This document shows, in pieces, positions 1 through 9,059 of a stretch of DNA of 64,000 nt. The notes below the pieces were generated by a model. It saw only the letters and a list, made by a program, of their open reading frames with translations, searched no databases and was not told the origin of the DNA. Made by a program: the position numbers and the translations under genes. The stretch covers positions 120,544-184,543 of the forward strand of contig NZ_JAQMWQ010000007.1 in NCBI RefSeq assembly GCF_030403775.1, written 5' to 3'. The stretch is from Paenibacillus sp. BSR1-1 (lineage in GTDB: Bacteria; Bacillota; Bacilli; Bacillales; Cytobacillaceae). Every line of letters starts with the position of its first letter. Position 1 is the first letter of the stretch.

Positions 1-174
1 GGTAACTATTTTACAATAACAAAATTCGTTAAATGTGTCAATTTTGTGGACAAGCCTTCACAGTGGAAATTTATCATCTTTTTTTAACTTTTTTGGAAAA
101 ATTTGAATAAAAAGTCAGGGAAGTTACGTCTAATTAGGTTAGGAACATTCACATTTTTGAGCCGAGGTGACAAC

Positions 175-1044
175 ATGTATAAATTTTTAGAAATTCCTTT
201 TAGAATTTTTCTTATGGTTTCAGGAATCCTCTTTGTGTTTGCTTTACCCTCGTTAGTCGGCATAAGGGATACACTCACGATTAACTTTCAACCCTTTTGG
301 GAATATGTCGAAGCCAATTTTCAAAAGATAATCCAATTAGGCAGCACTAGTTTCATACGGTTATATGAACAAATGAATCTGGCCGAAAGCTATCTTTATT
401 CGATGACGATTGTCTTCAGTTCTCTATTGGTGGTCGTCTTTGTTGGGTTGGCCGCGGCGATTTTGGTACAAATGGCTCCTAAAAGACTAGGAAACCTCTT
501 TAAGAAAGGGATCAATTTTTTTGAAGCCGTTCCAGACCTGCTTATCCTTTTTCTTTTTCAGTTTTTCGTTATTACACTATATAAAACGACTGGGCTTAAG
601 TTTTTACAGTTGTACGGTAACTTTGGTCATAAACCTTATGTAATACCGATCATTACCGTTTCCTTCCTCCCGACCCTGTTTTTAATCCAATTTTTCATAA
701 AGGTTTTGGAAGAGGAAGGGTTACGGGATTATGTTCTATACGGAAAAGCCAAGGGGCTCAGCCAGTTTAGACTATTAATGGTTCATATGCTTCGTAACAT
801 TTTTCCGCTTTATATTATTCAGCTAAGAACGAGTATTTGGATCATTCTATCCACTATTTATCTTTTAGAATTTATGCTTAACATTCCCGGCTTTACGAAA
901 AATTTTGTGATAGCTATTGGAACCGGAGAAATCTTAATGCTAGTTATTTGCCTGCTGCTGTTTACCCTGCCTCTGCTGTTAATTGAAGCAATTGGCTACT
1001 TGGTGTCGAGGTTTTATAAAGGGAAGGAGAGTGCTAGTTTATGA
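175..1044 (+). CDS. ABC transporter permease, DppB/OppB-like
   Basis: Integral membrane subunit of a peptide/nickel-class ABC importer (289 aa). About six hydrophobic segments are visible. An EAA-type cytoplasmic loop, YGKAKGLSQFRLLMVHMLRN, lies about two thirds along; this loop docks on the ATPase in the BPD_transp_1 family. I place the start at the ATG at 175 because GAGGTGA ends five bases before it; the frame is open further upstream but has no ribosome site there. The next permease overlaps it by four bases (ATGA), so the two are translationally coupled. No binding protein or ATPase gene is in the window, so the substrate is unknown; missing subunits may lie to the left. Confidence 0.8.
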   Translation: MYKFLEIPFRIFLMVSGILFVFALPSLVGIRDTLTINFQPFWEYVEANFQKIIQLGSTSFIRLYEQMNLAESYLYSMTIVFSSLLVVVFVGLAAAILVQMAPKRLGNLFKKGINFFEAVPDLLILFLFQFFVITLYKTTGLKFLQLYGNFGHKPYVIPIITVSFLPTLFLIQFFIKVLEEEGLRDYVLYGKAKGLSQFRLLMVHMLRNIFPLYIIQLRTSIWIILSTIYLLEFMLNIPGFTKNFVIAIGTGEILMLVICLLLFTLPLLLIEAIGYLVSRFYKGKESASL

Positions 1045-2648
1045 GGACATATAGAAAAACAACAATTGGCGCTGCCATCCTTATCCTTCTTTTTCTGGCA
1101 AGTTATTTCTATCCCCTTTACGGACCGGAGGACTTTAATAAGCAGACTATAATTATGGATGAAAAGTCTAAGGTGATTGGCAGGGCACCGTTTCCACCTT
1201 CTTTGGAACATATCATAGGAACGGACCGAAACGGAGCGGATATGCATCTTTTATTATTGTATGGTGCGAAATATACCCTGATCACCGCATTGGTGGTTGC
1301 CTTCTTAAGGGTTTTGTTCGGAGGATTAATGGGGGTATTTCTATCTCTTTATGCTCCATTATTAAAAAAATACTTTAAAGATTTCTTCATCATTTTTCGA
1401 TACATACCCACTGTATTATTAGGAATTGTGGTCATGCTGCCGGTGCACGGGATGTTTGAAAAACCGGTTTCTTCTGTTATTGCTTATCAGATTTTGATGC
1501 TTGTGTTTTTGGGTTTTCCGTCGGCAACGATTTTTGCATCCGAACTGACAGATGAATTGACTAAGACATCCTTTATAAGGAGCTCGTACTTAATGGGGGC
1601 TAATAAGTTTCATATTATAAAAAGACATTTGATGCCCTATTTCAAATCGTATGGAGTCCTTTTTACCATCCAACAGCTATTAAGTACATTACAGTTGACG
1701 ATGCATCTTGGGATATTCGGATATTTCCTTGGAGGCCAAACGGTTGGGGGAATTTTCGGGTATGATGACCCGCCAAAACCGGCCTCCCTTTCTAATGAGT
1801 GGGCTGGCTTAATTGGACAAAATCTTAATGACTTTATTCAAGCACCCTGGATCATTTTTGGCCCTATTTTTGGTTTTCTATTTGTTATCTTAATTGTGAA
1901 TATGATGAAAAAAGAACTAGAAGAAAATTTGAATGGTGCTTTATTTATAAAAAAGAAAAAAGAAAAATCAGAGTCCACTATCTCTATTTCCAGCCAACCC
2001 TTGATGGAGCAGTTTGTTTTTGTTGAAAGTGATGAGTTATTAAAGGGAGCTGCTCATGCAGAAAAAGTAAGGCCTCAGAAAAAGTTTATTGGCAAGAAAG
2101 CTCTCGTAGTGGCATTAGCCGTGATGTTATTGGTGGTAATGGTTGTTTATAACCCCGGAAGAAGGACCTCAAATACGGAGTCAGCTGCTGAAAACAATGA
2201 GAAGAAACCTTCTCAACTGGTCTATAATAATGTGCCTAATGCTCAAACAGCTTCTGATCCAATGGAGCAAAGACCTCATGCCGTGGGGGAAGAGATTGAA
2301 ATATCTGGCTCCACTCTGACTGTGAGAAAGGTGGAAAAATCGGAAGGGAATGCTACAGAGAAACCAAGAGCGGGAAGTGAGTTTATCATTGTAACAGTTC
2401 AACTAAAAAATACAGGAAAAGAACCGATGCGTTACGATCCTGCTTTATTCGATGTGCTCGATAATAAAGGAAATTCTTATCCACAGCCATTCATCATGAT
2501 CGATATCGATACCACGCTTCCGTCTGGAGATTTAGCGGCAGGGGAAAGCATTACTGGTACGCTGGCTTTTGAAATGCCAAAAGATGTAAAGTTAAAACTC
2601 CGCTATTATCCTTTTCATGCTGTGGATGAATATGTGGTTAATCTCTAA
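1041..2648 (+). CDS. ABC transporter permease (DppC/OppC-like) fused to a C-terminal DUF4352-like domain
   Basis: 535 aa. Residues 1 to about 300 form an OppC-type permease: the GTDRNGAD motif near residue 60, several membrane helices and an EAA-like loop (YLMGANKFHIIKRHLMPY). After a charged cytoplasmic stretch there is one more membrane helix (about 353-371), then about 165 residues that resemble DUF4352/telobox-type beta-sandwich domains (the stretch EFIIVTVQLKNTGKEPM, then a predicted beta-rich C-terminus). The topology suggests this tail is outside the cell. Normal OppC proteins are about 300 aa, so this is a fusion. It is coupled to the upstream permease. The role of the tail is unknown; sensing or ligand capture is a guess. 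Confidence 0.75.
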   Translation: MRTYRKTTIGAAILILLFLASYFYPLYGPEDFNKQTIIMDEKSKVIGRAPFPPSLEHIIGTDRNGADMHLLLLYGAKYTLITALVVAFLRVLFGGLMGVFLSLYAPLLKKYFKDFFIIFRYIPTVLLGIVVMLPVHGMFEKPVSSVIAYQILMLVFLGFPSATIFASELTDELTKTSFIRSSYLMGANKFHIIKRHLMPYFKSYGVLFTIQQLLSTLQLTMHLGIFGYFLGGQTVGGIFGYDDPPKPASLSNEWAGLIGQNLNDFIQAPWIIFGPIFGFLFVILIVNMMKKELEENLNGALFIKKKKEKSESTISISSQPLMEQFVFVESDELLKGAAHAEKVRPQKKFIGKKALVVALAVMLLVVMVVYNPGRRTSNTESAAENNEKKPSQLVYNNVPNAQTASDPMEQRPHAVGEEIEISGSTLTVRKVEKSEGNATEKPRAGSEFIIVTVQLKNTGKEPMRYDPALFDVLDNKGNSYPQPFIMIDIDTTLPSGDLAAGESITGTLAFEMPKDVKLKLRYYPFHAVDEYVVNL

Positions 2649-2659
2649 AAATACAAATA

Positions 2660-2703
2660 GCCTTCATCATGTGATGAAGGCCAATTCGGCTTGGGAAAAG
2701 CCG
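2660..2703. terminator. Paired hairpins between convergent genes
   Basis: A perfect 10-bp stem (GCCTTCATCA / TGATGAAGGC, 2660-2681) is followed by a second hairpin CGGCTT-GGGA-AAGCCG (2687-2703). They lie between the convergent permease and DoxX genes and probably end transcription from both sides. T-tracts are weak. Confidence 0.55.
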
Positions 2704-2711
2704 CACACCAT

Positions 2712-3110
2712 TTATGGCTTATAAATTAATACGTAATCACCCGGTCCAATAAGCGCCACTCCAAGGACGACAGCGATTAAAATAAAGTTATATTCAAAAC
2801 CGCCTTCGGTCAGCCAAAAGCCATTCTTGCCATGGACGGTGAAGATGGCATCAATCATAACGATAATGATAAGGATTGCCCCTAGCCAGGTAAGCAGTCC
2901 CGCTGAAAACAGCAGTCCGCCAGCCAATTCGAATAATCCTGCTAAAACCGCCCATGTCTTGCCGCCTGTCTTGATTCCAATCGACCCTAAATATTCACCA
3001 AATTTGACTACCCCTGGACCGCCAAACCAGCCGAATAATTTCTGGCATCCATGCCCCACGAACGTCATTCCAACAGCCAATCGAATAATCAAGAGTCCTA
3101 AACTAACCAT
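2712..3110 (-). CDS. DoxX family membrane protein
   Basis: 132 aa with four hydrophobic helices. The N-terminal pattern LIIRLAVGMTFVGHGCQKLF and the Gly-rich GLFELAGGLLFSAGLL segment are typical of small DoxX/YphA-like membrane proteins. Family members have been linked to redox or thiol stress; the exact function is uncertain. I use the ATG at 3110 (AGAAGGGG lies just upstream) rather than an in-frame TTG six codons earlier. A second, longer DoxX protein is encoded at 44441-44956. Confidence 0.8.
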   Translation of the reverse strand: MVSLGLLIIRLAVGMTFVGHGCQKLFGWFGGPGVVKFGEYLGSIGIKTGGKTWAVLAGLFELAGGLLFSAGLLTWLGAILIIIVMIDAIFTVHGKNGFWLTEGGFEYNFILIAVVLGVALIGPGDYVLIYKP

Positions 3111-3181
3111 TTCTACCCCTTCTTTCAAAGACGATAGCCCTACATTATTATGCCGTATAGCCCCATTTAACTTACTACTTT

Positions 3182-5038
3182 TTACTGTTGATTTACCCGG
3201 GACCGTTTTATAAAGAATGATAGAACTAATGCTACAAATGCAATACCGGTTGCAACAATAAAGGCATCATTAATCCCTTCAATCGTAGCTTGCTGCATGG
3301 TTTGACCGTAAATTAAATAGGTGGAAAGCTCTTTTCCAGCTGCAGCCGGCAGATTCGTTAAAGCTGACAGACCTTGACCCAGCTGGGATAAGCTGCTGTC
3401 TATAAAAGAATTGGAACTTGAGATTGCATCCCCATACCCACTATAATGGAACCCTTGTCTTGTCGTCATAACTGTAACTAGGAAGGCGGTCCCAATACTT
3501 CCTGCTACCTGCCTGGCTGTATTGGAGGCAGCTGTCCCATGAGCTCCAAGATGGCGTGGTAACTGATTCAATCCTTCTGTCATGACGGTCATCATGATAA
3601 AAGACATTCCAAACATCCGCATCACGTATAAAAACAGAATATGGCCATAACTGGTTGTCATACTTAGACTGGTAAATCCCCATGTGGTAAGTACAGTAAT
3701 CGCTAATCCAGTAACGGCTAGCCATCTTGCCCCGATTTTATCAAAAAGAGCTCCTGAGATAGGGGACATTATGCCCATCACGATGGCACCTGGAAGCATT
3801 AACAGACCTGATTGTAATGCTGTATACCCTCGAATGTTTTGCAAATAAATCGGAAGTAAGATCATGGCACCAAACATAGCCATGTTAACAATCATACTGA
3901 TAACGGTTGTTAAGGCGAAAATATCATATTTAAATACCCGTAAATCAAGCATTGGCTTTTCTGCCGTCAGTTCGCGCCAAACAAAACAGATTAAAGAAAT
4001 TATTCCTATGATTAAGGAGATAACTACTGTTTGGCTGGACCAGCCATCATTACCCGCTTCACTGAATCCGTATAACAAGAACCCAAAACCTAGGGTTGAA
4101 AATAAAAATCCTGGGAAATCAAATTTAGGATTGGTTACTTTCGTAACGTCCTTCATCCACATGAAGCTAAGAATTAAATCAAGTACACCGATTGGGATAA
4201 CAATATCAAACAATAACCGCCATGAAAAATGGCCAATAAGCCAGCCGGATAATGTCGGACCAATCGCAGGAGCAAATATCATGACTATCCCCATAATCCC
4301 CATAGCCTTGCCGCGTTTTTCCGGAGGAAATAATGCAAAAAATACAGTCATTAACAGGGGCATAATAATACCTGCACCGCAAGCCTGAATGACCCTTCCA
4401 ATCATGAGCATACTAAAGTTGGCTGACACTGAACAAACTACCGAACCCAATGTAAATAAGAAAATGGCGGTAATAAACAGTTTTCTTGTTCCAAACTTCT
4501 CTATTAAAAAGGCCGTTATAGGAATCGCAATTCCGTTTACTAACATATATCCTGTGGAGAGCCATTGTACGGTATTGGCTGAGATTCCCAAATCATTCAT
4601 AATATGAGGAATCGCCACATTCAGCAGTGTTTGATTCAGAATGGCAACAAAAGCACCAAGCATTAAAGCCACAAGAATTTTTCCGTTTCCTGATTCTTTT
4701 TCAGCATCCGAAACAGATGGTTCTTTCTGCTTTTTCATGCTTTCTTTCGGCTGAGCATCCTCCTTTACAGATTCCAAATCTGCTTCCATTTCGTCAGAAT
4801 CCTTCAGCACTTCCTGCGAGGTAATTTTTTCTGCCTTTATGTCCTTGTTTTCATTCAGTGGTAAAATTTGCTCAATCTCTTCAGCCTTTATCTCAGAATG
4901 AACAGCCTTCTCAATTACCTCTTCATTCATCTTTTCTTTTTGTGCTCTACGCGACTTCTTTTTATTAATGATAGTAAAATTTATTAAAAGCAGCAGCAAA
5001 AGGCCTAAGACAACATAAACAGTGATATAAATTAACAT
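3182..5038 (-). CDS. DHA2-family MFS multidrug efflux transporter, EmrB-like, with N-terminal extension
   Basis: 618 aa. The major facilitator domain starts near residue 120 (ILVALMLGAFVAILNQTLLNVAIP) and has the 14-helix DHA2 layout with the motif A-like GKAMGIMG and antiporter-type GPTLSGWL sequences. It would export drugs by proton antiport. Before it lie an extra membrane helix (residues 2-23) and about 95 highly charged residues rich in Glu and Lys, which ordinary EmrB proteins of about 500 aa lack. It is downstream of the adaptor gene (8-base gap), so the two form an emrAB-type operon opposite a TetR gene. Confidence 0.85.
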   Translation of the reverse strand: MLIYITVYVVLGLLLLLLINFTIINKKKSRRAQKEKMNEEVIEKAVHSEIKAEEIEQILPLNENKDIKAEKITSQEVLKDSDEMEADLESVKEDAQPKESMKKQKEPSVSDAEKESGNGKILVALMLGAFVAILNQTLLNVAIPHIMNDLGISANTVQWLSTGYMLVNGIAIPITAFLIEKFGTRKLFITAIFLFTLGSVVCSVSANFSMLMIGRVIQACGAGIIMPLLMTVFFALFPPEKRGKAMGIMGIVMIFAPAIGPTLSGWLIGHFSWRLLFDIVIPIGVLDLILSFMWMKDVTKVTNPKFDFPGFLFSTLGFGFLLYGFSEAGNDGWSSQTVVISLIIGIISLICFVWRELTAEKPMLDLRVFKYDIFALTTVISMIVNMAMFGAMILLPIYLQNIRGYTALQSGLLMLPGAIVMGIMSPISGALFDKIGARWLAVTGLAITVLTTWGFTSLSMTTSYGHILFLYVMRMFGMSFIMMTVMTEGLNQLPRHLGAHGTAASNTARQVAGSIGTAFLVTVMTTRQGFHYSGYGDAISSSNSFIDSSLSQLGQGLSALTNLPAAAGKELSTYLIYGQTMQQATIEGINDAFIVATGIAFVALVLSFFIKRSRVNQQ

Positions 5039-5046
5039 GTTATCAC

Positions 5047-5700
5047 CTACTTATGAATCCGTACTGTTACGTTCATACCGGGAACGATCGCTACACCTTT
5101 ATTATCATCAATAGAAACTTTTACCGGAATTACTTGAGTCACTTTGGTGTAGTTCCCTGTATTGTTCGAACTTGGTAACAGAGAAAATGTTCCAGCCGTC
5201 GCTAAACCGATTTGCTGTACTTTTCCTTTTAACGTGTTATTTGGAAAAGCATCCACATAGATATCGACATCTTGACCGATTGTCACTTCATCAATTTTGG
5301 TTTCTTCAATATTTGCTGTAACCCAAAGATTATTCAAATCATATTCTTTCGCTAATGGTGTTCCTGCTGCCACAAATGAATCTTGGACTCCACTACTTTG
5401 AACAATTGTTCCATCAGTTGGCATCGTCACGTTCATTTCTATCGGTTTTCCATTTTCATCGGTTGCTGTGATGGTCCCAACTTTAGAATCCTTTGAAAAA
5501 TGATCCCCGAGATTGCCCTTCCAATCAGTCAATTTTCCATTGGCCGGAGCCGCAATCGTTACTTGTTGTCCTGCTATTTGGGCATTATCCGTCGATAAAT
5601 AATTTACTGCTCCATTATAGTAGGCATATCCACCAACACCACCACCCACTAATATAAGCAGAATAATTATATTCAATAATAGCAATTTTTTAGTGCTCAT
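5047..5700 (-). CDS. HlyD/EmrA-family membrane fusion (adaptor) protein
   Basis: 217 aa. One N-terminal membrane helix (about residues 6-25) is followed by a lipoyl/barrel-sandwich domain and beta-barrel (VTIAAPANGKLTDW, LWVTANIEETKID, IVPGMNVTVRIHK). It is shorter than proteobacterial EmrA because the long coiled coil is missing, as is usual in Gram-positives. It probably works with the MFS pump encoded next in the operon. The ribosome site AGGGAGG precedes the start. Confidence 0.85.
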   Translation of the reverse strand: MSTKKLLLLNIIILLILVGGGVGGYAYYNGAVNYLSTDNAQIAGQQVTIAAPANGKLTDWKGNLGDHFSKDSKVGTITATDENGKPIEMNVTMPTDGTIVQSSGVQDSFVAAGTPLAKEYDLNNLWVTANIEETKIDEVTIGQDVDIYVDAFPNNTLKGKVQQIGLATAGTFSLLPSSNNTGNYTKVTQVIPVKVSIDDNKGVAIVPGMNVTVRIHK

Positions 5701-5831
5701 TCATTTTTCCTCCCTAGATGGATGATTATTTTAAAAGGTCCGGTTTAGTGATCTGCCTTTGATTTCTTTGTCCGCCTGTCACACTCTCCCTTCTTTTGCC
5801 CATGTATAGGGCACAGCACTTTCAGGAATAA

Positions 5832-5860
5832 ATTATAAAGAGAGAATCCTTAAGCGTCAA
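5832..5860 (-). promoter_or_regulatory. Sigma-A promoter of the efflux operon
   Basis: On the minus strand TTGACG (5860-5855), a 17-bp spacer and TATAAT (5837-5832) form a near-consensus promoter reading into the adaptor gene. One TetR-type operator candidate (5868-5886) lies directly upstream. Confidence 0.75.
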
Positions 5861-5867
5861 TAAATAA

Positions 5868-5886
5868 TATGACACATCGTCATATG
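5868..5886. promoter_or_regulatory. TetR operator candidate, copy 1
   Basis: TATGACACATCGTCATATG contains the inverted repeat TATGA...TCATA. It matches copy 2 (5935-5953) at 16 of 19 positions. It lies directly beside the efflux-operon -35 box. Confidence 0.65.
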
Positions 5887-5891
5887 GAATA

Positions 5892-5920
5892 TTGACATAT
5901 GAATATAGGTAAATTATCAT
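5892..5920 (+). promoter_or_regulatory. Sigma-A promoter of the TetR gene
   Basis: TTGACA (5892-5897), 17-bp spacer, TATCAT (5915-5920). It is flanked by the two operator copies, which predicts autoregulation. Confidence 0.65.
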
Positions 5921-5934
5921 GAATATAAATATTT

Positions 5935-5953
5935 TATGACACCTTATCATATG
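5935..5953. promoter_or_regulatory. TetR operator candidate, copy 2
   Basis: TATGACACCTTATCATATG repeats the sequence of copy 1 and lies between the TetR promoter and its ribosome site. Confidence 0.65.
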
Positions 5954-5970
5954 ATAAAAGGAGTTAATAG

Positions 5971-6591
5971 ATGCCTAAGCCAACCTTTTTTAATTTATCA
6001 ACGGAAAAACAAAGATCATTAATAGATGCTGCTAAGAAGGAGTTTTCGAGGGTTCCTTTATATGAAGCGTCGATTTCAAATATAATCAAGGATGCCGGTA
6101 TCCCTCGGGGAAGCTTTTATCAATATTTTGACGGTTTAGAAGATATATTCTACTTTTTACTGCATGAGCATTCCCAACGGAATTTCGAGCGGCTGATTTC
6201 CACCATGAAAATGAACAATGGAGATATCTTTGCAACCATAGTTGATTGGTTTAAAGGCATTCTCATAATGTTTGAGGAACCAGAAAATCGGCAATATTTT
6301 AAAAATGCCTTTTTAAATATGAATTATAAAGTCGAAAAAGCATTTACCCAGAATATGTATGAGGAAAAAAGAAAAAGCAGATTTTTTGAAATTATTACCA
6401 ATATAAACCCCGGAAATTTAAACGTAACGAATGAGGAAGAAATTTACCACATCTTCAAAATGATGATGGCTGTGTCGTTTCAAAATCTGATCCATGCTTT
6501 TGCAAAGGAGCTGCAGATTAATGATGTTATGAAAACCTTTTTGTTGGAGATTGAATTACTTAAAAAAGGATTTTATAAGGAACCAAAATAA
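5971..6591 (+). CDS. TetR/AcrR family transcriptional regulator
   Basis: 206 aa. An N-terminal helix-turn-helix of TetR type is visible (residues about 10-55: ISNIIKDAGIPRGSFYQYFD). The remaining helical domain would bind an effector. It is divergent from the efflux pair and two copies of one palindrome lie between them, so it is probably the pump's local repressor, released by a pump substrate (inference). AAAGGAG precedes the start. Confidence 0.88.
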   Translation: MPKPTFFNLSTEKQRSLIDAAKKEFSRVPLYEASISNIIKDAGIPRGSFYQYFDGLEDIFYFLLHEHSQRNFERLISTMKMNNGDIFATIVDWFKGILIMFEEPENRQYFKNAFLNMNYKVEKAFTQNMYEEKRKSRFFEIITNINPGNLNVTNEEEIYHIFKMMMAVSFQNLIHAFAKELQINDVMKTFLLEIELLKKGFYKEPK

Positions 6592-6635
6592 ACTTGAGAT
6601 AAATGAACAAATCTTAGTGTTTAGGATGGTGAGTG

Positions 6636-7091
6636 ATGCAAGCTTATGAGATAATGATCACCCCCGTGATTAAAGTAAAGGAAACAAACACAGTTCGTTA
6701 TGTAATCGAAAAATTCATTGAAAAACGTATCAGTGGACTACCAATAGTCAACGAAAGAAATGAAATGGTTGGCTATATTAGTGATGGGGATATCATGCGG
6801 TATATCGGTAAACATCAGTATCGATTCATTAATTCCCTCCAATTCGTTTCCGTTATCCATGATGATCAAGAAGATTTTGAGCAAAAAATCCGAAAGCTGC
6901 TAGAATTAAATGTAATGAGCATTGCCAAAAGAAAGGTTTATAAAGTGTCCTGGGATGAAGACATAGAAACCATCGCTTCCATTTTAGGAAACAAACAAAT
7001 AAAAAAACTACCTGTTGAGCGAAACGGAGTATTAGTTGGAATCATTAGCCGAGGCGATGTCATTAGGCATTCCTTTAGAACAGTGCTTTAA
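6636..7091 (+). CDS. CBS-domain-pair protein
   Basis: 151 aa made of two CBS motifs (about residues 8-58 and 90-145; ISGLPIVNERNEMVGYISDGD and IKKLPVERNGVLVGIISRGD). Such stand-alone pairs bind adenine nucleotides and act as sensors. AGGATGG upstream fits either the ATG at 6636 or a GTG one codon earlier. It stands alone and ends in a terminator. Confidence 0.8.
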   Translation: MQAYEIMITPVIKVKETNTVRYVIEKFIEKRISGLPIVNERNEMVGYISDGDIMRYIGKHQYRFINSLQFVSVIHDDQEDFEQKIRKLLELNVMSIAKRKVYKVSWDEDIETIASILGNKQIKKLPVERNGVLVGIISRGDVIRHSFRTVL

Positions 7092-7107
7092 CTTCTCAAA
7101 TAGGAAA

Positions 7108-7137
7108 GGCTGCAGATCAATCTGCAGCCCTTTTTTT
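7108..7137 (+). terminator. Rho-independent terminator
   Basis: Stem GGCTGCAGA / TCTGCAGCC with a four-base loop, followed by seven Ts. Confidence 0.9.
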
Positions 7138-7152
7138 ATGCGTTGAAATCTC

Positions 7153-7219
7153 TTTTGTGCCTTTAATTTTCAAATTTATCATTTATTGATTGAAATATAA
7201 AATTTTAGCAGGCACAAAA
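7153..7219. repeat. 67-bp imperfect inverted-repeat element
   Basis: Ends are TTTTGTGCC and GGCACAAAA; the arms continue imperfectly into TTAATTTT/AAAATTTTA. It lies between the CBS gene's terminator and the next gene. Could be a long hairpin or a miniature repeat remnant. Confidence 0.4.
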
Positions 7220-7362
7220 ACCGACAATATTCGATCAAGACATTTAGTACAATTGTAGTATAATTTACTATCTTTTCTAAATATTAGGTAATATATGATG
7301 CATCATTAGTTCAAAGCTTTTAGATGTTAATAGCTGGATGATCAGATATGGGGGGAATCTTT

Positions 7363-8805
7363 ATGGAGAGCACGGTAAATATTCAAGAAATTGAGAAACA
7401 ACGCGTAAATCCAGCTAAGTGGTATGCTAATTGGAAGTTTATCACAGCAAGTATCATCTTTATTATCGCACTCATCATTGCGGCAGGCAGCTACTATCAG
7501 GCAAACCACTTCAATTCAGAAATCAAAATTAATGACATCAATGTCGGTGGAATGACGGCAGAGCAGGCACTAAAAAAATTAAAAACAACCGTATTAAAAA
7601 ATGTAGTATTTGTTGGAAATCAACAGATTTTAGATGGAACAGATACAAAGATGGGATTTGCGGAAAAGGATCTTCCCGATGTCAAAAAATTATTAAAGAG
7701 CCAGTGGACGTTTTTTCCTTCTTCAAAAACTAAAACTTATTCATTAATTCCCCGCAGTCAGGATCAGTTTCGAAACCAGACATTGAAAAAACAGGTGGAA
7801 GAAAAGCTGATAGCCATGAATAAGGCTTTAAAAGCGCCACAGGATGCGGTGGTTCGTTTGGACCAAGGCAAAATTGTTGTCGCTAACAGCATTAGCGGAG
7901 AGCAATATGATGTCACTAGTCTTTTAAAGGACTACGAAAAGCACGAATATATTAGTGAAATTCGTCTCAATCCAGTATACATACAGCCAATTAAAGAAGA
8001 CAGCGAGTTTATCAAGAATCAACAGAAAAGGCTGGAAGAATTCCTTGCTCAGACCGTCGATTATAAAGTGCAGGATAAAGTTTTTACGTTAAAGACGGGC
8101 GACTTAATTAAAAATGCTTCTATTTCAAAAGATTTGCAGATTAAGATTAATGATGCGGGTGTTATAAAGGATAAGATCGCTGAAATTAACAATTCCCAAT
8201 CCACCTTAAATAAGAATTTCTCATTTAAAACTCATTCAGGTTCGGTGATATCGGTTAAAGGTAAAGGCTATGGCTGGGCCATAGATGTTGAAAAAGAAGT
8301 ACCACGTATTATGGAAGCTTTAGAAAAGGGAGAGAAATCGGTTGCCGCCGCTAATATTTACGGAAATGGCTGGAAAGGTGAAGGCTACGGATATGAAGCG
8401 ATTACGAACAATGGTATCGGTGGTTCGTATGCAGAGGTCTCCATTGCAGAGCAGCGAATTTGGATTTACAAAAACGGAAAATTAGTCGTCACAACGAATG
8501 TCGTTACTGGCACACATAGTACCCATCATGATACATCACCAGGAGTGTGGTATATTCTCTATAAGCAGACACCTGCCGTGCTAACCGGCAGAGAAAATGG
8601 AAAAATCACTTATCAGGTAGATGTTAATTATTGGGCTCCTTTTACAAATGATGGCCAAGGATTCCATGATGCCAGCTGGCGAGGCAATTGGGGAAGTAAA
8701 GCCTATCTTGCGGCAGGATCGCACGGCTGTGTCAACACTCCGCCAAGCATAATGAAAACCGTGTATGATAATCTCAGCACCTATGAGCCTGTTGTTGTTT
8801 ATTAG
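7363..8805 (+). CDS. L,D-transpeptidase with peptidoglycan-binding domains (YkuD family)
   Basis: 480 aa. One membrane helix at about residues 27-47 anchors it. Next come domains resembling PG_binding_4 (INDINVGGMTAEQALKKL near residue 60 and a second copy before residue 320), then a YkuD catalytic domain with the SHGCVNTPP motif; the catalytic Cys is about residue 456. It would form 3-3 cross-links or attach molecules to the wall outside the membrane. I use the ATG at 7363, six bases after GGGGGGAA, rather than an ATG five codons upstream. A terminator follows. Confidence 0.87.
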   Translation: MESTVNIQEIEKQRVNPAKWYANWKFITASIIFIIALIIAAGSYYQANHFNSEIKINDINVGGMTAEQALKKLKTTVLKNVVFVGNQQILDGTDTKMGFAEKDLPDVKKLLKSQWTFFPSSKTKTYSLIPRSQDQFRNQTLKKQVEEKLIAMNKALKAPQDAVVRLDQGKIVVANSISGEQYDVTSLLKDYEKHEYISEIRLNPVYIQPIKEDSEFIKNQQKRLEEFLAQTVDYKVQDKVFTLKTGDLIKNASISKDLQIKINDAGVIKDKIAEINNSQSTLNKNFSFKTHSGSVISVKGKGYGWAIDVEKEVPRIMEALEKGEKSVAAANIYGNGWKGEGYGYEAITNNGIGGSYAEVSIAEQRIWIYKNGKLVVTTNVVTGTHSTHHDTSPGVWYILYKQTPAVLTGRENGKITYQVDVNYWAPFTNDGQGFHDASWRGNWGSKAYLAAGSHGCVNTPPSIMKTVYDNLSTYEPVVVY

Positions 8806-8838
8806 GATATGGGAGGCCGTCCCATAAATAAAAATATT

Positions 8839-8869
8839 GACTTTGGGAAACAACCCAAAGTCTTTTTTT
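8839..8869 (+). terminator. Rho-independent terminator
   Basis: GACTTTGGG / CCCAAAGTC with a six-base loop and seven Ts. The same stem sequence recurs after the acyl-CoA ligase (14889-14918). Confidence 0.88.
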
Positions 8870-8883
8870 ATACAATTAAAAAC

Positions 8884-8946
8884 AGTGCCTGTTCCGTCCC
8901 GAATAATGTCGAAGAATTCGATAGAATGCGGATGGTGACAGGCACT
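8884..8946. repeat. Inverted repeat AGTGCCTGT...ACAGGCACT
   Basis: Nine-base perfect arms enclose 45 bases. The GTGACAGGCAC word recurs in the hairpin at 18642-18694. It looks like a small dispersed repeat family. Confidence 0.45.
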
Positions 8947-9059
8947 TTTACTATGAAAATTATTTTTTTTGTAAAATTTAGAAAAACACTATATCCAATA
9001 TGTGATAAAAAAGTTATAATTTACCTGTTTGTAATACTTTAGCACTAGGGAGGTACTTT

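Noticed and set aside
8809..9042. 77-residue frame after the L,D-transpeptidase
   Set aside because: It reads through a strong terminator and an inverted repeat; no start signal.
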